This document shows positions 1-10,508 of a stretch of 64,000 nucleotides of DNA, one piece after another. Below the pieces are notes generated by a model. The model did not search any database. It saw nothing but the letters and a program-made list of their open reading frames with translations, and had not been told where the DNA came from. Source of the DNA: Berberis thunbergii. Lineage: Eukaryota > Streptophyta > Magnoliopsida > Ranunculales > Berberidaceae. The stretch lies in assembly GCA_003290165.1 (NCBI GenBank), contig QNQO01000830.1, positions 431,409 to 495,408 on the forward strand. The letters are read 5' to 3'. Numbering within the stretch: the first letter of the stretch is position 1; each line of letters begins with the position of its first letter. A program made the position numbers and the translations under genes.

Positions 1-50
1 TCATTGCAAAAAAAATTACACATGACAAGCATTCTAATTACCACTTGCAT

Positions 51-129
51 TCTTCCTAGCACTTGCAATCCTGGTTCCTAGCACTTGCATCCAATATTTG
101 TTTATTCTTCCCCTTCCTAGCACTTGCAA
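51..129. repeat. Short direct repeats near the window edge
   Basis: Three spaced copies of a motif like TTCCTAGCACTTGCA lie within 80 bases, in non-coding AT-rich DNA downstream of the Rieske fragment. No function can be assigned. Confidence 0.5.
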
Positions 130-245
130 GTTCAGCAACATTAATACAATTCCTGGTTCAGCAATATTTGTTGATTCTTCAAGCCTTCCATCAAACTCCT
201 TCTCTGATTTCTGTCTGAATATCTGAGTGAACTGCTTCTAAACTG

Positions 246-309
246 CAGAATTCCATAAGACAAAGTCAGATCCTAACATATTGCTGATAAAACAGAATTC
301 CATAAGACA
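246..309. repeat. 17 bp direct repeat at the broken end of the Rieske exon
   Basis: The 17-mer CAGAATTCCATAAGACA occurs at 246-262 and again at 293-309, 30 bases apart. The right copy begins where the Rieske reading frame (minus strand) loses similarity to its family, so the duplication probably marks a rearrangement that cut the gene. Confidence 0.6.
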
Positions 310-310
310 G

Positions 311-978
311 TATGTGAGATTGGTGTATGGGCTGGATCCATGAGGTTTTCGAGAAGTATTGAATGATCGTAGGGTAGCTCATGGGTAGTTGAGATGTCCT
401 GAAAGCCTGGTCTAGCAAAGTTCTCAAACCAAGGTAGCTTATCGGGGTTCGCTGGGCTCTTGTCTGACATCCATACCCATATTACTCCTTGAGAATCCTT
501 TACCTCATATGTTTTGACACAAGCTGATCGAGGAATTTTCGCTCCTCTAGGAAGCTGTAGTGGCATTGAGAAGGGGTTATTAAAAGCATCATATGCAGAA
601 AAAAAAAAACCAGTCTAACAGATTGTTCTATGCAAATGCCCAAACTATAGGGCTTATAGGTTAAAATCCATGACACTTAATTCGCCAGGGCATAGTTGAA
701 TCAGTGTGTTTCCAGGATTCGGCTGTCTACTAAGATCAATTGTTATGTTTCAATAAATAAAAATGATAAACAGATAACTTGATTCTGTCGATGATTTGCA
801 TCTTGTAGTTCTAGGTTTGCTCATGAATGCTTATAGATCAAATTAAACAAGGTGTACTTGAGAGTTGAAGCATACCTGAGGTATCTTTACGCATTTCCCC
901 TTGCCTTCAAACTGCCAGCCATGGTAAAGACATTCCAGCCTCCCATCAATTAACTGACCTTCAGACAGTTTTGCTAAT
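311..978 (-). pseudogene. Rieske non-haem iron oxygenase fragment (PaO/PTC52/TIC55 clade)
   Basis: Two exons on the minus strand are recognisable. Exon 876-978 encodes [20 protein letters not shown], the second half of a Rieske [2Fe-2S] site (C-x-x-H), and ends at CAG|GTATG. It splices in frame (KIPQ-LPRGAKIP) to the exon starting at 554, whose tract ends with LLENLMDPAH, the conserved region that supplies mononuclear-iron ligands. Family members are chloroplast envelope or thylakoid oxygenases such as pheophorbide a oxygenase, PTC52 and TIC55. The paralogue cannot be fixed here. Similarity stops after PISH beside a 17 bp duplication, with no GT donor at the expected place, and the upstream exon with the first Rieske half (CPHR) was not found up to 1.3 kb. 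I infer a truncated pseudogene, although exons could lie left of the window. Confidence 0.7.
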
Positions 979-1813
979 CTGAATCAATATTAAGTAAACT
1001 ATCAAAACCAAAACTAATCCATTCTAAGGGTAATTTTGGACATACAAATTCCCATATGGCCTGCAAACAATTCTGCAAATTTCCTAGAACTATCGTTATT
1101 TCGTGCTTGTGGAACACATATTCATCATGCTACACCTCTGAACAATTCATATGTTTCTTATCTCTAACATACTAGAGGATCAATCATCAAGTTAATTGTT
1201 GATTGATTGAGTAATAGACAATAAAAGTTGAGGGTTATTACCTGTGAGGAAGAATCAACAAATCAGAGAAGGACTAACACAAAATGGTTGTCCCATTGCA
1301 CCAAACATTTTGTACTCCTCGGTACTAAAATACAACATTTCAATACAAGTGATTCACTTACTGATTCACTAAACAAACTTTTGTTACTATAATTTGCATT
1401 GAAGGATTGGGCGTGGAAAAACTCCCAAGTGTGAACAAAAACCAGTTTGTGTGTGATAGAAGGATGAGCAACATTTATCCCTTTGTGAAATTAGAAACCC
1501 TCGAGAAACCCCAGAGAAACCTGAGATCTAGAGACCCACCACCAGATATACACTGAAGAACCTTAGAGAAAACCAAATCTGAAAACCCACCACCAGAAAT
1601 CAACAAGAAATCAAAGTAGAAACCCTAGATCTATCAACCCAATACCAGAAATCAACAAGAAATCAAAGAGGGAATTTGAGAACTTAAGAGGGACTTACCT
1701 TTTCTTCGAAGATACCTTTATTCAGAGAGAACAAAATCGAAGAGGGAGAACTTCTGAGCTTTTGTAGTTTTGAAATGCTGAAGACGAAATCGAAGTGGGA
1801 GAATCTGTCCAAA
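979..1813. other. Non-coding stretch upstream of the Rieske fragment
   Basis: No coding exon is visible. Positions 1495-1680 contain three imperfect copies of a purine-rich unit around AACCCACCACCAGAAATCAA, resembling a repeat-expanded 5' leader on the minus strand. The rest is AT-rich. Confidence 0.4.
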
Positions 1814-1845
1814 ATGGGGAGAGGGAGAGGGAGAGGGAGAGGGAA
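1814..1845. repeat. (GGGAGA)n microsatellite
   Basis: About five tandem copies of a GGGAGA unit. The arginine/glycine-rich and serine/proline-rich frames crossing it are by-products of the repeat. Confidence 0.85.
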
Positions 1846-2016
1846 TGAAAATGGGGAGAAAGAAGCTTTCGATTCCCTCTTCTTCTCCCCCAAAATTTGG
1901 ATTTCCCCCGTTTTTTTTTTCCCACCACGTCACCTCTGCACGTGCTCGCCACCCTCCCTCGCCCATTTCCTCAACATTTAGAATTACTCAATTTATTATC
2001 AACAAACTTTTGAATT

Positions 2017-2290
2017 TGGGGAAAACCCCTCAATGTTGTTTTGTCTTATTTGAAATGAATATAATACAAGCAATTAAAACTTTTGTTATGGGCATTTTGG
2101 GCAAAACATAATCAGAAGAGTCAAAAGTCATAAAAGGCTTATGAAGTTGACACGTGGCAAAAATTTAAATTAAGTTTCTAATTTACAAAAATACCCCTGA
2201 ATGTTATTTTGTCTTATTTGAAGAATAGAACACAAAGGAATTAAAAGTTTTGTGAATGGTATTTGGGCAGAGCAAAAATCATGTTGAAGA
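2017..2290. repeat. Diverged direct duplication of about 110 bp
   Basis: Positions 2017-2120 and 2183-2290 are diverged copies sharing an AACCCCTCAATGTTGTTTTG-like start, GTCTTATTTGAA, an AATTAAAA-TTTTGT block and a GG-ATTTTGGGCA-like end. Both are non-coding. 2291-2924 shows nothing recognisable. Confidence 0.6.
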
Positions 2291-2924
2291 TATACAATTT
2301 GCAGTTCATTTAAAGCTGCAGAGGTTATAACTGTAGAAAAGATATTTCTAAATAAATTAATGGTTTGTTTAACTTACGTCAAAAAATAAAAAAAATAGCT
2401 TATTAAGGATTAGTTCCTAAAAGATATCGTATTTATGATATACCCTGGACTGGCGATCCACATCCATTGACTGTTAATGCACGCGTTATTTTCAAATAGT
2501 CATTATTTTCATGCCTAAATACCCCTACACGATCTAACTACCAGGATTAAACATTTCCAATAGTTAGGACTGAAAGTAGTCGTTGTAAGTTGGAATGGAG
2601 AAGAAATCTCACTTGGATTCCTCTCGATTTAATCAACGAAGTGTGGTTCCATGAAAGTTCACAAGGCAATAGATGTTTAGAGTAGCTAAAGCCTAAAAAT
2701 TTGCAGGTTAAATTCATATACAAAGAGTTGCAGGTCATCTTCAACCTCTACTCATCTTCTATGAATTATTGATGAACCAGGGGGCATGATTATAATCAAA
2801 TCTATTATAGGGGGTTAAGTTACTAACAACATTTTGTTTTACGGGTTAATGTTGAAAAACGTTAGTGTATGTTAAAACAGAGCATTGTGATGAGCTCACT
2901 CGTGTTAGCAACTCTGTAAATGCA

Positions 2925-3260
2925 AGTACTGAGAACTATATGCAAGACTCAAACTATATGCAAGGCTCCAACTATATGCAAGGCAACAAAATGCAAATGT
3001 AAATGAAAATTGACAAACCTATGTCAAATGAACCATGTTACAAATGTACAGACAAATGCACTCTGTTGCAAACCTACACACAAATGTATCATGTTGCTAT
3101 ATGATATATATACATATATGCACACTACTGCAACCAACATTCAAAAAACATTTGTTGCAATATGATATATATGCACCATGTTGCAACAAACATTCAAAAA
3201 CACTTGTTGCAAAAGTACATCATGTTCAACAAAAATTACACTGTAATACAAAAAGTGGCA
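2925..3260. repeat. Degenerate short-period repeat (ATGCAA / TTGCAA motifs)
   Basis: Many imperfect copies of TATATGCAAG, CAAATGTA and CATTCAAAAACA-TTGTTGCAA units. The cysteine/histidine-rich frames here arise from the repeat, not from a gene. A run of C residues follows at about 3291-3304. Confidence 0.6.
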
Positions 3261-3304
3261 CCAATATCCCGTCAAACCATTAACAAACCCCACCCCCCCC
3301 CCCC

Positions 3305-3959
3305 TTCGGATGCACCTTTAGTATACTCCTTTGGAGGTTTCTTGCAATTCTTCACATTGTGTCCATCCATCTCACATTTTCTGCAAAGTCTTGTCTCTAT
3401 CTAAGTGAAACCTTCTTCATTCTCATCCAATCTTCTCTGAGTTCTAGGTCTCCTTGATGGCTTCTTAACTAGAGGGGGTAACACCAAGTATAGTGCCTGA
3501 AAGATGAAAATCATCATGGGTAACATTCATGACATTCATTGCTCAGAATTAGTTGAACATCAACAAATGAACTTACTTCAGGCCACTCTCTCATGTTAGG
3601 GATGCTAATGATACCCCTTGAATATGCTTCTACATAAGCTCTGAAGAAGTGGTGAGGGCTACAATACCTACAACATACATGCTTCATATCAGAAATTTAT
3701 TCATAATCAAACATGATGTAAGGTTTAGTAATTGTTATGTTACTTACTCTGCGCAATTTGATCTTTGATTGAATATGTGATACTCTTCAAAATGAAGTTT
3801 CAAATGGCTTTTCTCTTAACTTCATGAACCAGTTGTTGAAGATCACTAAAATTGTTAGTAATGAAGTTTCAAGGTATAAAGTTTAGAAAATGTTACTTAC
3901 TCTTCCCATATTGGTCTCTGATTAACCATAGTCACCACTGCATGCACACCGATGCTAAG
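3305..3959 (-). pseudogene. Mutator-like (MULE) transposase C-terminal remnant
   Basis: Three minus-strand exons join in frame. Exon 3901-3959 encodes GVHAVVTMVNQRPIWEE. Exon 3577-3667 encodes YCSPHHFFRAYVEAYS followed by ISIPNMREWPE. The exon from 3496 leftward encodes a basic PSRRPRTQRR tract and a CX2CX4HX4C knuckle (CRKCEMDGHNVKNC). The order SWIM-like histidine block, a Y-x-x-Y segment ending in a P-N-W pattern, basic linker, zinc knuckle is the C-terminus of plant MuDR/FAR1-type transposases. Introns are 3668-3900 and 3497-3576 with GT/AG ends. A stop lies between the basic tract and the knuckle, and the N-terminal DDE domain is missing because Tat2 inserted at 3960. It is a dead remnant. 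Confidence 0.7.
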
Positions 3960-4503
3960 TGATGTAGTTGAATCATGATCTCCTTAACCTTGACCTGCCT
4001 AAGAAACACACATGATCCAAATACCACCATTGCGGTGGTCGATGACACTTAAAGTCAGACAAGGCTTGAGAAATGCTTTAAAATGTAAATTAAGTTATGT
4101 AGCGTGCATTTGTTCATCAACCCTGTGTCTTCTTTATAATGCGAGATTCCTTGTTCGGCTAGGCCTTTGGTGGCATAGTTTAGGGAAATCTAATTGGAGA
4201 TCCTTTTCCTAGTTGGGAGTCATTCATGTAAAAGAATTTCCCTACACGACTTGTATTCCTAGATCTGCAGGAGAGATTTCCCATTTGGAGTATTGTCCAC
4301 ACAAGGGGGTTTCCATGCATGACTTATACTCCTGTGTTTCTTTCCTACTCGGATCCAATGTACTGTTGGCTTGCCCGTCTTAGGTCGATCCCCTAGATAC
4401 TTGCCTGATTGGGTTTTACGGGTATTGGGCTTGACCAAGTGATGTGTGGGCTTAGTAAGGCGCTGCAATTTGGATCCAACCTTTTGGATTCTGCCAATAT
4501 GGG
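3960..4503 (-). repeat. Tat2 3' LTR, distal part
   Basis: On the plus strand it starts TGATGTAG, the complement of the ...CTACATCA end of the Tat1 LTR. The following bases match the reverse complement of the Tat1 LTR end (GACCTGC, ACCAC-GGTGG, TAAAGTCAGACA-GG). It continues to 4503, where Tat1 is inserted, and resumes at 11354. Confidence 0.75.
4499..4503. other. Target-site duplication of Tat1, left copy (ATGGG)
   Basis: ATGGG precedes the Tat1 5' LTR and is repeated at 11354-11358 immediately after its 3' LTR. Five bases is the usual duplication for Ty3/gypsy integrases. Confidence 0.9.
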
Positions 4504-5172
4504 TGATGATACATAAAAATGGTCACACTCCTGAGCCAAACACGTCTCATGATGATCTCGAGGAATTATGGGCTCAAGCGTCGGCCCAACACAAATCCAG
4601 CCTAAGCGGATCTAAGCCCGCTCAACTTCAGTCCGTCTAAGCGGACCTAGACTCTCATAGCATACTAGGCCCACATGTCTCATAGCCATCCTCAATACCC
4701 ACAAGCCATCTTTAGGCAAGTATCTCAAGGATTAGCTTCAGACAAAAAACTACATCTGCTCTCTGCTTCGAACTAGGAAGCAAACACCAGAGTATTTTTC
4801 ACACAGGAAAACTCCTTTCTACGGATTGCTCATGGATTGAGAACTATCTCCCACGTATTTAGGAGTGTAGAGCTAATAGAAAATTTCCCTCCTACAACAC
4901 GACTCTTAATTAGACATGAGGTCCCTCCCTAAGCTACACCTACGATGGTCTGGTTGAACCAAGACTCCTTGCACTATAAATAAGACATGAGGTTAGTAAG
5001 CTAAGGTATGCTACAACATCCCTATTATAGCATTACACATTCCTCAGATCCCTGTCTGACTTTAGCATCGGAGTGTAATCGGCCACCCCACAGTGGTTTG
5101 TGGCTCATGTGCATTACTTGTGCAGGTCAGCAGGAACAAGTTCAAAGCAAGGAGCAAAAATCGACTACATCA
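4504..5172 (+). repeat. Tat1 5' LTR
   Basis: 669 bp from TGATGATACATAAAAATGG to ACTACATCA. It aligns along its length with 10673-11353. A likely promoter TATAAATA lies at 4975-4982 in both LTRs' equivalent position. Confidence 0.9.
4975..4982 (+). promoter_or_regulatory. TATA box of the Tat1 5' LTR
   Basis: GCACTATAAATAAG is preserved in both LTRs (TATAAATA also at 11156-11163), about 190 bp before the LTR end. This is the expected place for the U3 promoter. Confidence 0.6.
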
Positions 5173-5195
5173 GCTTGGCGTCGTCTGTGAGGACG
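5173..5195 (+). other. Tat1 primer-binding site region
   Basis: GCTTGGCGTCGTCTGTGAGG directly follows the 5' LTR and resembles the TTGGCGCCGTCTGTGG leader common after plant gypsy LTRs. The cognate tRNA was not determined. Confidence 0.5.
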
Positions 5196-5419
5196 ACATA
5201 GTTCTTAACTTTACACTAAGCGTCGTCTCCTACCAAATCCAAGAAAAGTGGTGACCACTAGGTCACGTAGCAACAAAGATCATAGGACACATCCAGCGCT
5301 CAGGCCATCCCTGCGGTTCGGTCGAGTACGGGAAGCACAGTCGCACCCCCGTGCACAAGGCAACACCGTTGAACCTTGAGCCGAATGTAAAATATCTTCC
5401 CACACACCTAGACTAGTTA

Positions 5420-5720
5420 ATGATTCAGAAGTTCGTATCGATGAAGCGAAGTTCCAACAAGATGCAAGAGACATATTTAACCCGATTCAATAATGAGCTA
5501 AACACCGTCTGCTCATGCGACGACGCAACGACCCTCTTTATCTTCATTAACGATCTGCGAAAAGGAGAGTTTAACAATCTTTTGATACCGAATCCTCTAG
5601 TAAACACAACGGATTCGGCGAATAAAGCACAAAACTTTGCCATCCAGAGAGAAGAACGAAAGAAGACCAAACCCGAGGAGCCTTCAATCAACAGGATACA
5701 TGCCCTTTACGGAGCACTTT
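5420..5720 (+). pseudogene. Tat1 gag remnant
   Basis: The frame contains ETYLTRFNNELNTVCSCDD and FINDLRKGEFNN, matching the second half of plant gypsy Gag (compare ETIREYVTRFTNELTMIDGS at 55.37 kb in Tat3). The upstream KFTPPKLE-YDGT-DP segment present in the other Tat copies is missing, so the N-terminal half was lost. The reading frame stays open into the protease, as in a gag-pro fusion. The normal product is the nucleocapsid/particle protein. This one is not functional. Confidence 0.75.
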
Positions 5721-5859
5721 CAGAGTTCGAACTGTCCAACAAGTCCAGAAAAAAGGTTATCCGAGGCTTAAGGATTCAAGATGTACGTGATGGACAACTA
5801 AAAACGCATGATCAAAAGCCAGGCTCATCTGCACCACTGGCATCCTCACAGAAGGACTT

Positions 5860-6420
5860 CCAGGGCGTACAAATCCCACACGATGACGCTCTAGTTGTAA
5901 TAGTTTCCCTTGCGGGATGGGAGGTAAGAAGATCCATGGAAGATACTGGGAGCTCGATGAACGTCTTGTTCCTTCACACGCTTCACAACATGCAACTGAA
6001 TGAAGCAGCCTTAATCCCTTTTAGTCGTCCAATAACCGACTTCAGTGGTGAGAAACAATTCCCTGTAGGAAAGGTACAACTGACGATAACAGGGGGAAAA
6101 CAACTAACTCATAAGACTCTGTTCCAAGAGTTCCTAGTGATCGACACGCTTTTGGCGTACAATTTGGTTATCGGCAGACCTTGGTTACATCAGATGGGGG
6201 CGGCGGTCTCCACCCTGCACCAGTGTGTCAAGTACCTTGCGAACCAAGCGATCGATACATTGAAAGGAGACCAATCAGAGGCTAGGGAATGCCAATACAT
6301 GACGACTTCCCCATCCGACGGTTCTCAACTAGCAATCAACGTAAAGACCAATCCTATCATCCACCCAACTCGAGGTTTACGGGAGGAACAACCGACACTG
6401 GGCAAAGAGGCATCGTAAGC
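5860..6420 (+). pseudogene. Tat1 aspartic protease (retropepsin) domain
   Basis: IPHDDALVVIVSLAGWEVRR leads into the active-site motif DTGSS (5942-5956), followed by NVLF, and later YNLVIGRPWLHQMGAAVST, the flap and C-terminal core of plant gypsy retropepsins. The catalytic Asp and the Thr-Gly pair are intact and the domain reads in one frame with the gag remnant. It ends at a stop at 6416-6418 before the RT in another frame, so the polyprotein is broken by a frameshift. Confidence 0.8.
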
Positions 6421-6439
6421 CTTCAGGGCAAGTCTAATG

Positions 6440-7440
6440 TCGGACAGCAGGAAAAAGAAACCATAACGGTCTATTGCGACAAGCCTCGAAACGGTAAGGC
6501 CATCCAGATTGACTCCCACTTAAACAAGGAAGTGGCGAAGCAACTTACGGAACTACTGCAGCGTAACCAGGACATCTTCGCCTGGACTATCCAGGGTATG
6601 GTGGGGATCGACCCTTCAATAATCACCCATCGCTTCAAAGTATATCCCTAAAAAAAATTGTCAGGCATAAGAAAAGGATTGTGGCACCCGAAAGAAACGC
6701 TATCATAAATGAGGAGGTTCAGCGTTTACTCGACGCAGACATGATCAAGGAAGCATGATACCCCGACTGGCTGGCAAACACCGTTCTCATAAAAAAAGAA
6801 AATCGAGAACTGGAGAGTGTGCGTAGACTGCACCGATTTAAACAAAGCCTGCCACAAGGACAACTTCCCACTCCCCCAGATCGATCAGATCGTAGAAGCC
6901 ACATCGGGAGACAACCTCGTCAGCTTTATGGACGCATATCTTTATGGACGCATATTTTGGTTACAATCAAATATTGATGCACCCCTATATCAAGAAAAAA
7001 CCTCTTTCGTGACGAAAAGTGAAATATACTGCTATAGGGTGATGTCATTCAGCCTAAAGAATGCTGAGGCTACCTATCAACGATTGGTTAACCGAATGTT
7101 CAAGCAACAAATCAGTAGGAATATGGAAGTATAAATCGATGACAAGCTGGTAAAAAGCCTTCACAGACCCGACCACATACGGGACCTTGCCAAAGCATTC
7201 GACCAACTCAGGAAATACTGGATGAAGCTCAACCCACAAAAGTGCACATTTGGAGTTGTCTAGGAAATTCCGAGGCTATATAGTTAACAGAAGGGGAATC
7301 GAGGTCGATCCGAAACATATTCAGGCTCTTCTCGACATTAAGTCCCCATATAATATCAGAGAACTTTAGAGCCTGACTGGGAGGGTAGCAACACTAAACA
7401 GATTTATATCGTAGTCTTTCGACAAATGCCTTCCCTTCTT
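6440..7440 (+). pseudogene. Tat1 reverse transcriptase, multiply broken
   Basis: Pieces in several frames: QRNQDIFAWTIQGMVGIDPS (RT entry region), then KKRIVAPERNAIINEEVQRL in another frame with a stop before YPDWLANTVL, then RVCVDCTDLNKACHKDNFPL and SFMDAY. The catalytic Y-I-D-D box reads V-stop-I-D-D because the tyrosine codon is TAA (7132-7134). The thumb region continues as SLHRPDHIRDLAKAFDQLRK. At least three frameshifts plus stops make it inactive. Tat2 keeps the same region with an intact YIDD. Confidence 0.8.
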
Positions 7441-7539
7441 CAAAATACTAAGAGGGAGCAAAGGATTTTTGTGGAACGAGGAATGCGAACAAACCTTTCA
7501 AAACTTAAAAACATACATGGGGAGTCCAGAGCTATTCTC

Positions 7540-8290
7540 GAAGTCCGCGAAGGTGAAACATTATACTTGTACCTGTTTGTTTCCAAACACGCTGTTAGTT
7601 CAGCCATCGTACCTGACGACCATGGAACCTAGAGGCCAGTATACTACACCAGCAAAACCTTCATCGAAGCCAAAACACGCTATCCGGGCGTGAAAAAGTT
7701 GGCTCTGGCGTTAGTCGTATCCTCTAGGAAACTGAGGCCCTATTTTCAAGCCCACTTCATAACGGTCCTGATCAAATACCCACTCCACTCGGTATTACAT
7801 AAACCTGAGCTATCTGGTAGGATGGTGAAATGGTCAGTAGAACTCGGGCAATTTGACATAAACTACGCTCTAAGAACCGCCATCAAAGCCAAGGCGCTTG
7901 CGAATTTCATTGCTGAATTTACCAACGGAGAAAAACTGAAAGTAGGCTACCAACTCACAGAATTCAATGTCCAATCTTGGATCCTGCGCTGCGACGAATC
8001 TTCAACTTAAGGCAAGCGGAGCAAGGACCACTCTCTGCTCCCCTAGCGGCTTCACCATCGTAAAGGTCGTCAGATTTGGTTTCCCCGCTACAAACAACGA
8101 GGTCGAATACGAAGCCCTCCTGTCAAGGTTAAAGCTAGCTTTGGGGATCGGCATAGATCGCCTAACAGCATACATCGACTCGAGACTAGTAGTCAACCAG
8201 GTCAAAGGAGATTTCAATAGCAAAGAGTTGCGCATGATAGCTTATCACGACAAGGTACTCGGCGTAATGAGCAAGTTCAAGAATTGTCCG
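7540..8290 (+). pseudogene. Tat1 RNase H plus second (archaeal-like) RNase H
   Basis: First domain: VYYTSKTFIEAKTRYPGVKK and VLHKPELSGRMVKWSVELGQ. Linker: KAKALANFIAEFT. Second domain: WILRCDESST, then FGFPATNNEVEYEALLSRLK, LTAYIDSRLVVNQVKGDF. A second RNase H (WxLxxDGSS...NNxAEYEALxxGL) marks Tat-lineage elements. The expected DGSS reads DESS followed by a stop, and one frameshift separates the two domains. No integrase follows, since non-coding tandem repeats start near 8290. Confidence 0.8.
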
Positions 8291-8610
8291 CTGATGACGA
8301 TGACTCTCCAAGGGATCATTCCTCTCAATGATCGTCGAATTAGCCAGGTAAGCTTAGACAGTTCGCGACTGATGACGGCTTCTGGTGCCCAAAGCCTAAT
8401 CCGCTCCGTGCGGGTCACGACACTTGGTAAAGTGGGAGTCTAGTCAGCGTTTGTTCCTTGATGATGACGACTTTCCAAAGAATCATTGCTCTTGATACGA
8501 ACAATGGTCACTGAACTTACCAAGTTAAGCTTAATAAGTCTGAAACTGACAACAACAGCTCCCGACATGCAAAGCCTAACCCGCTCCGCACACGTTGTTA
8601 CAATCAAAGA
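8288..8610 (+). repeat. Tat1 3' tandem repeat (two units of about 168 bp)
   Basis: The unit starting TGATGACGATGACTCTCCAAG at 8290 recurs at 8458 as TGATGATGACGACTTTCCAA-. Both contain AAGCTTA-A-AGT and CAAAGCCTAA-CCGCTCCG blocks. The array takes the place where integrase should end. Comparable arrays occupy the same position in Tat2 and Tat3. Confidence 0.7.
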
Positions 8611-8898
8611 AATGGAGGCAAAAGTCAGCGCTAAACCGCCAACACAGAGGGAGTCGTTGCAGACAACCACACAACAGAGCTATATATTTGGACTGACAAA
8701 AAATTCCGCCCTACAGTACAAACCCTACAGTCTACAAAGCGATAAAATCAAATACGACAATGCAAGGCAGAATAGTACTTTCATTCAAAAGAGAAAACAT
8801 GTCTACATGATATTCGCCCATGAAGGGACATTACAATCTAAGGAGAAGCATCTTCCTAATCAATTAGCCTTGTGCCACCAGAGCCTTCCCCTTGCTAA

Positions 8899-10424
8899 AT
8901 CGGCCCAAAAGTTGCCCTCCTATAGCGGGTGAAGTCGAGATCAATATCGGGATACTCTCCCTTAATTTGTTCTAGGAGCTCCAGTCTGCCTCGAATTACC
9001 TCGGACAAGATTAGCTGCCTCCTACCAGACACATCAAAATCTACCGCGCCTAGCAACGCCTCATAATGCGAGCGTTCCTCGAACAACATCCGTTCCACTT
9101 CCAGAGCACGGCGAAGCCCTTCGTCTGTCGCTGCCTTTTGACGGCCCACTCCGCCTCCGACTGCTTCCTCTCAGCTTCTTTGGCCCTTCGTTCAGAGGAC
9201 CACCTATCCATAGCTGTATCCAAGCACTCCAATTCAGCACGACACGAGTCGACACCAAGTCGGACTCAGTAACACTCAGCTGCTCTCATTTCATCTACCG
9301 CATCAGCAACAAGGGTCGTGGCCTCCACACCCTCACGGTTCGCGACGGTGCCAAAACCTTCTGCCCACACATCCGAATATGACATTCGCAGATCGACAAA
9401 GGCCTTCTCCAAAGCAAAGACCCTCCCACGGGGATCAAGATGTAGTGAGATAGGAACATGCTACTCCGAAGTACGAACACCAAAGGGAGAGGCCACCACT
9501 ACAGAAGACTGCCTCTTCCTCGGGGCAACCACGGGAAGCACATTCGCTTCCAGCTCAGCAAACCTGGAGAGGTCGAGCGGGGCCAGGCTTCTCTTCCTCA
9601 CACAAAGAGCGACTACCCCCTTCATCGGGGAACCCGACACTAGGTGAGCCCCATAAGAACTCTACAGCAGCCCACTGCGTATGACATCTTCCAGCATTGT
9701 AACCTCCTCAATGAAAATCAAAGGAAGCTTAAAAAACTTCTTCTCTAGTCGCTACTCTTCCTCACTGAGGGACAGGATAACAAACTATTCTGAAACAAAG
9801 GAAAGAATTAGGACCAACGCCACAAGAAGAGCGCGCAAAGATACGCATGCATTAAAAAATAACTCACCGAGATCGAACTGAAAGTATTGGGACACTCTAC
9901 GACTCTCGAGCTTGAAGTAGCTAGTATCCACCGAAGCCAAAAACCACTGCTTCCCCTGGGATTTGGCACTACTCACTATCAAACGCAGACAAGGTGCATG
10001 GACAAGTCAGTATACAGATACCCCTAGAATCCAGCCAAACTTTGGTCAGCCAATGAATCACCGGTGGAGTCAAATGAAGGCCAGCGTCATGAGCCCTCAG
10101 GAGAATTGCTAGGAGTATCCTGAACCCGCTCAGTGCCATCTGAGTGGGAGGCAAGTAAAAATGAGTAAAGAAGCGCCAGACGTCCCCAGACACCGAAAAT
10201 CGGAGTTCAGACTCAAACATACCTCGATGCAAGCTTATAAACCCCTAAGGAGGTACAATCGAACCTGACACTCCGGACGCGGGAACAAGATACAAATCTC
10301 CAAAGATACAGTACAAATTACGAAGTCTGATCAACTCAGTTTCATCGATTAGACCATCACCAAAATGATTCGTACTGGCGAGGGATAACGGATTCTGGGA
10401 AGCAATTTTGACATTGTTGGCCAT
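8899..10424 (-). pseudogene. Tat1 antisense accessory gene (Grande-type extra ORF)
   Basis: It is encoded opposite to gag-pol, between pol and the 3' LTR. It starts with MANNVKIASQNPLSLA (ATG 10424-10422), the same start as the Tat2 copy. Exon 1 carries HRGMFESELRFSVSGDVWRF, PPTQMALSGFRILLAILL and WFLASVDTSYFKLESRRVSQ, resembling the 'putative gypsy type transposon' domain (Transposase_28-like). After a 78 bp intron (9867-9790) comes a mid region with stops, then a charged coiled-coil C-terminus (ALEVERMLFEERSHYEALLG) ending at 8899. One stop follows IVPP and there are several frameshifts. A TATA box lies about 80 bp upstream. The function is unknown, but conservation in several Tat copies suggests a real element gene. 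Confidence 0.7.
9790..9867 (-). other. Intron in the Tat1 antisense gene
   Basis: Minus strand: TTTGATCTCG|GTGAGTTATT ... CTTTGTTTCAG|AATAG. It is 78 bases with a consensus donor and a pyrimidine-rich acceptor. The Tat2 copy has an intron of exactly 78 bases at the same codon (12258-12335). These are splice sites only when read antisense to gag-pol. Confidence 0.75.
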
Positions 10425-10500
10425 TGGAAGAATGAACAGATACTGCGGTTCAAAAAAATAGCACAGATAACGATGGGGAAATCATCCTCAGAACAGTAAA

Positions 10501-10508
10501 TATTTATA
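10501..10508 (-). promoter_or_regulatory. TATA box of the Tat1 antisense gene
   Basis: Minus-strand CTGCCCTATAAATATTT lies about 80 bases before the MANNVK start codon. TATA boxes stand at the same relative place in Tat2, Tat3 and the copy at 62.2 kb. Confidence 0.6.

Noticed and set aside
1775..1981. Arginine/glycine-rich open frame
   Set aside because: Produced by the (GGGAGA)n microsatellite. All three frames are open through it.
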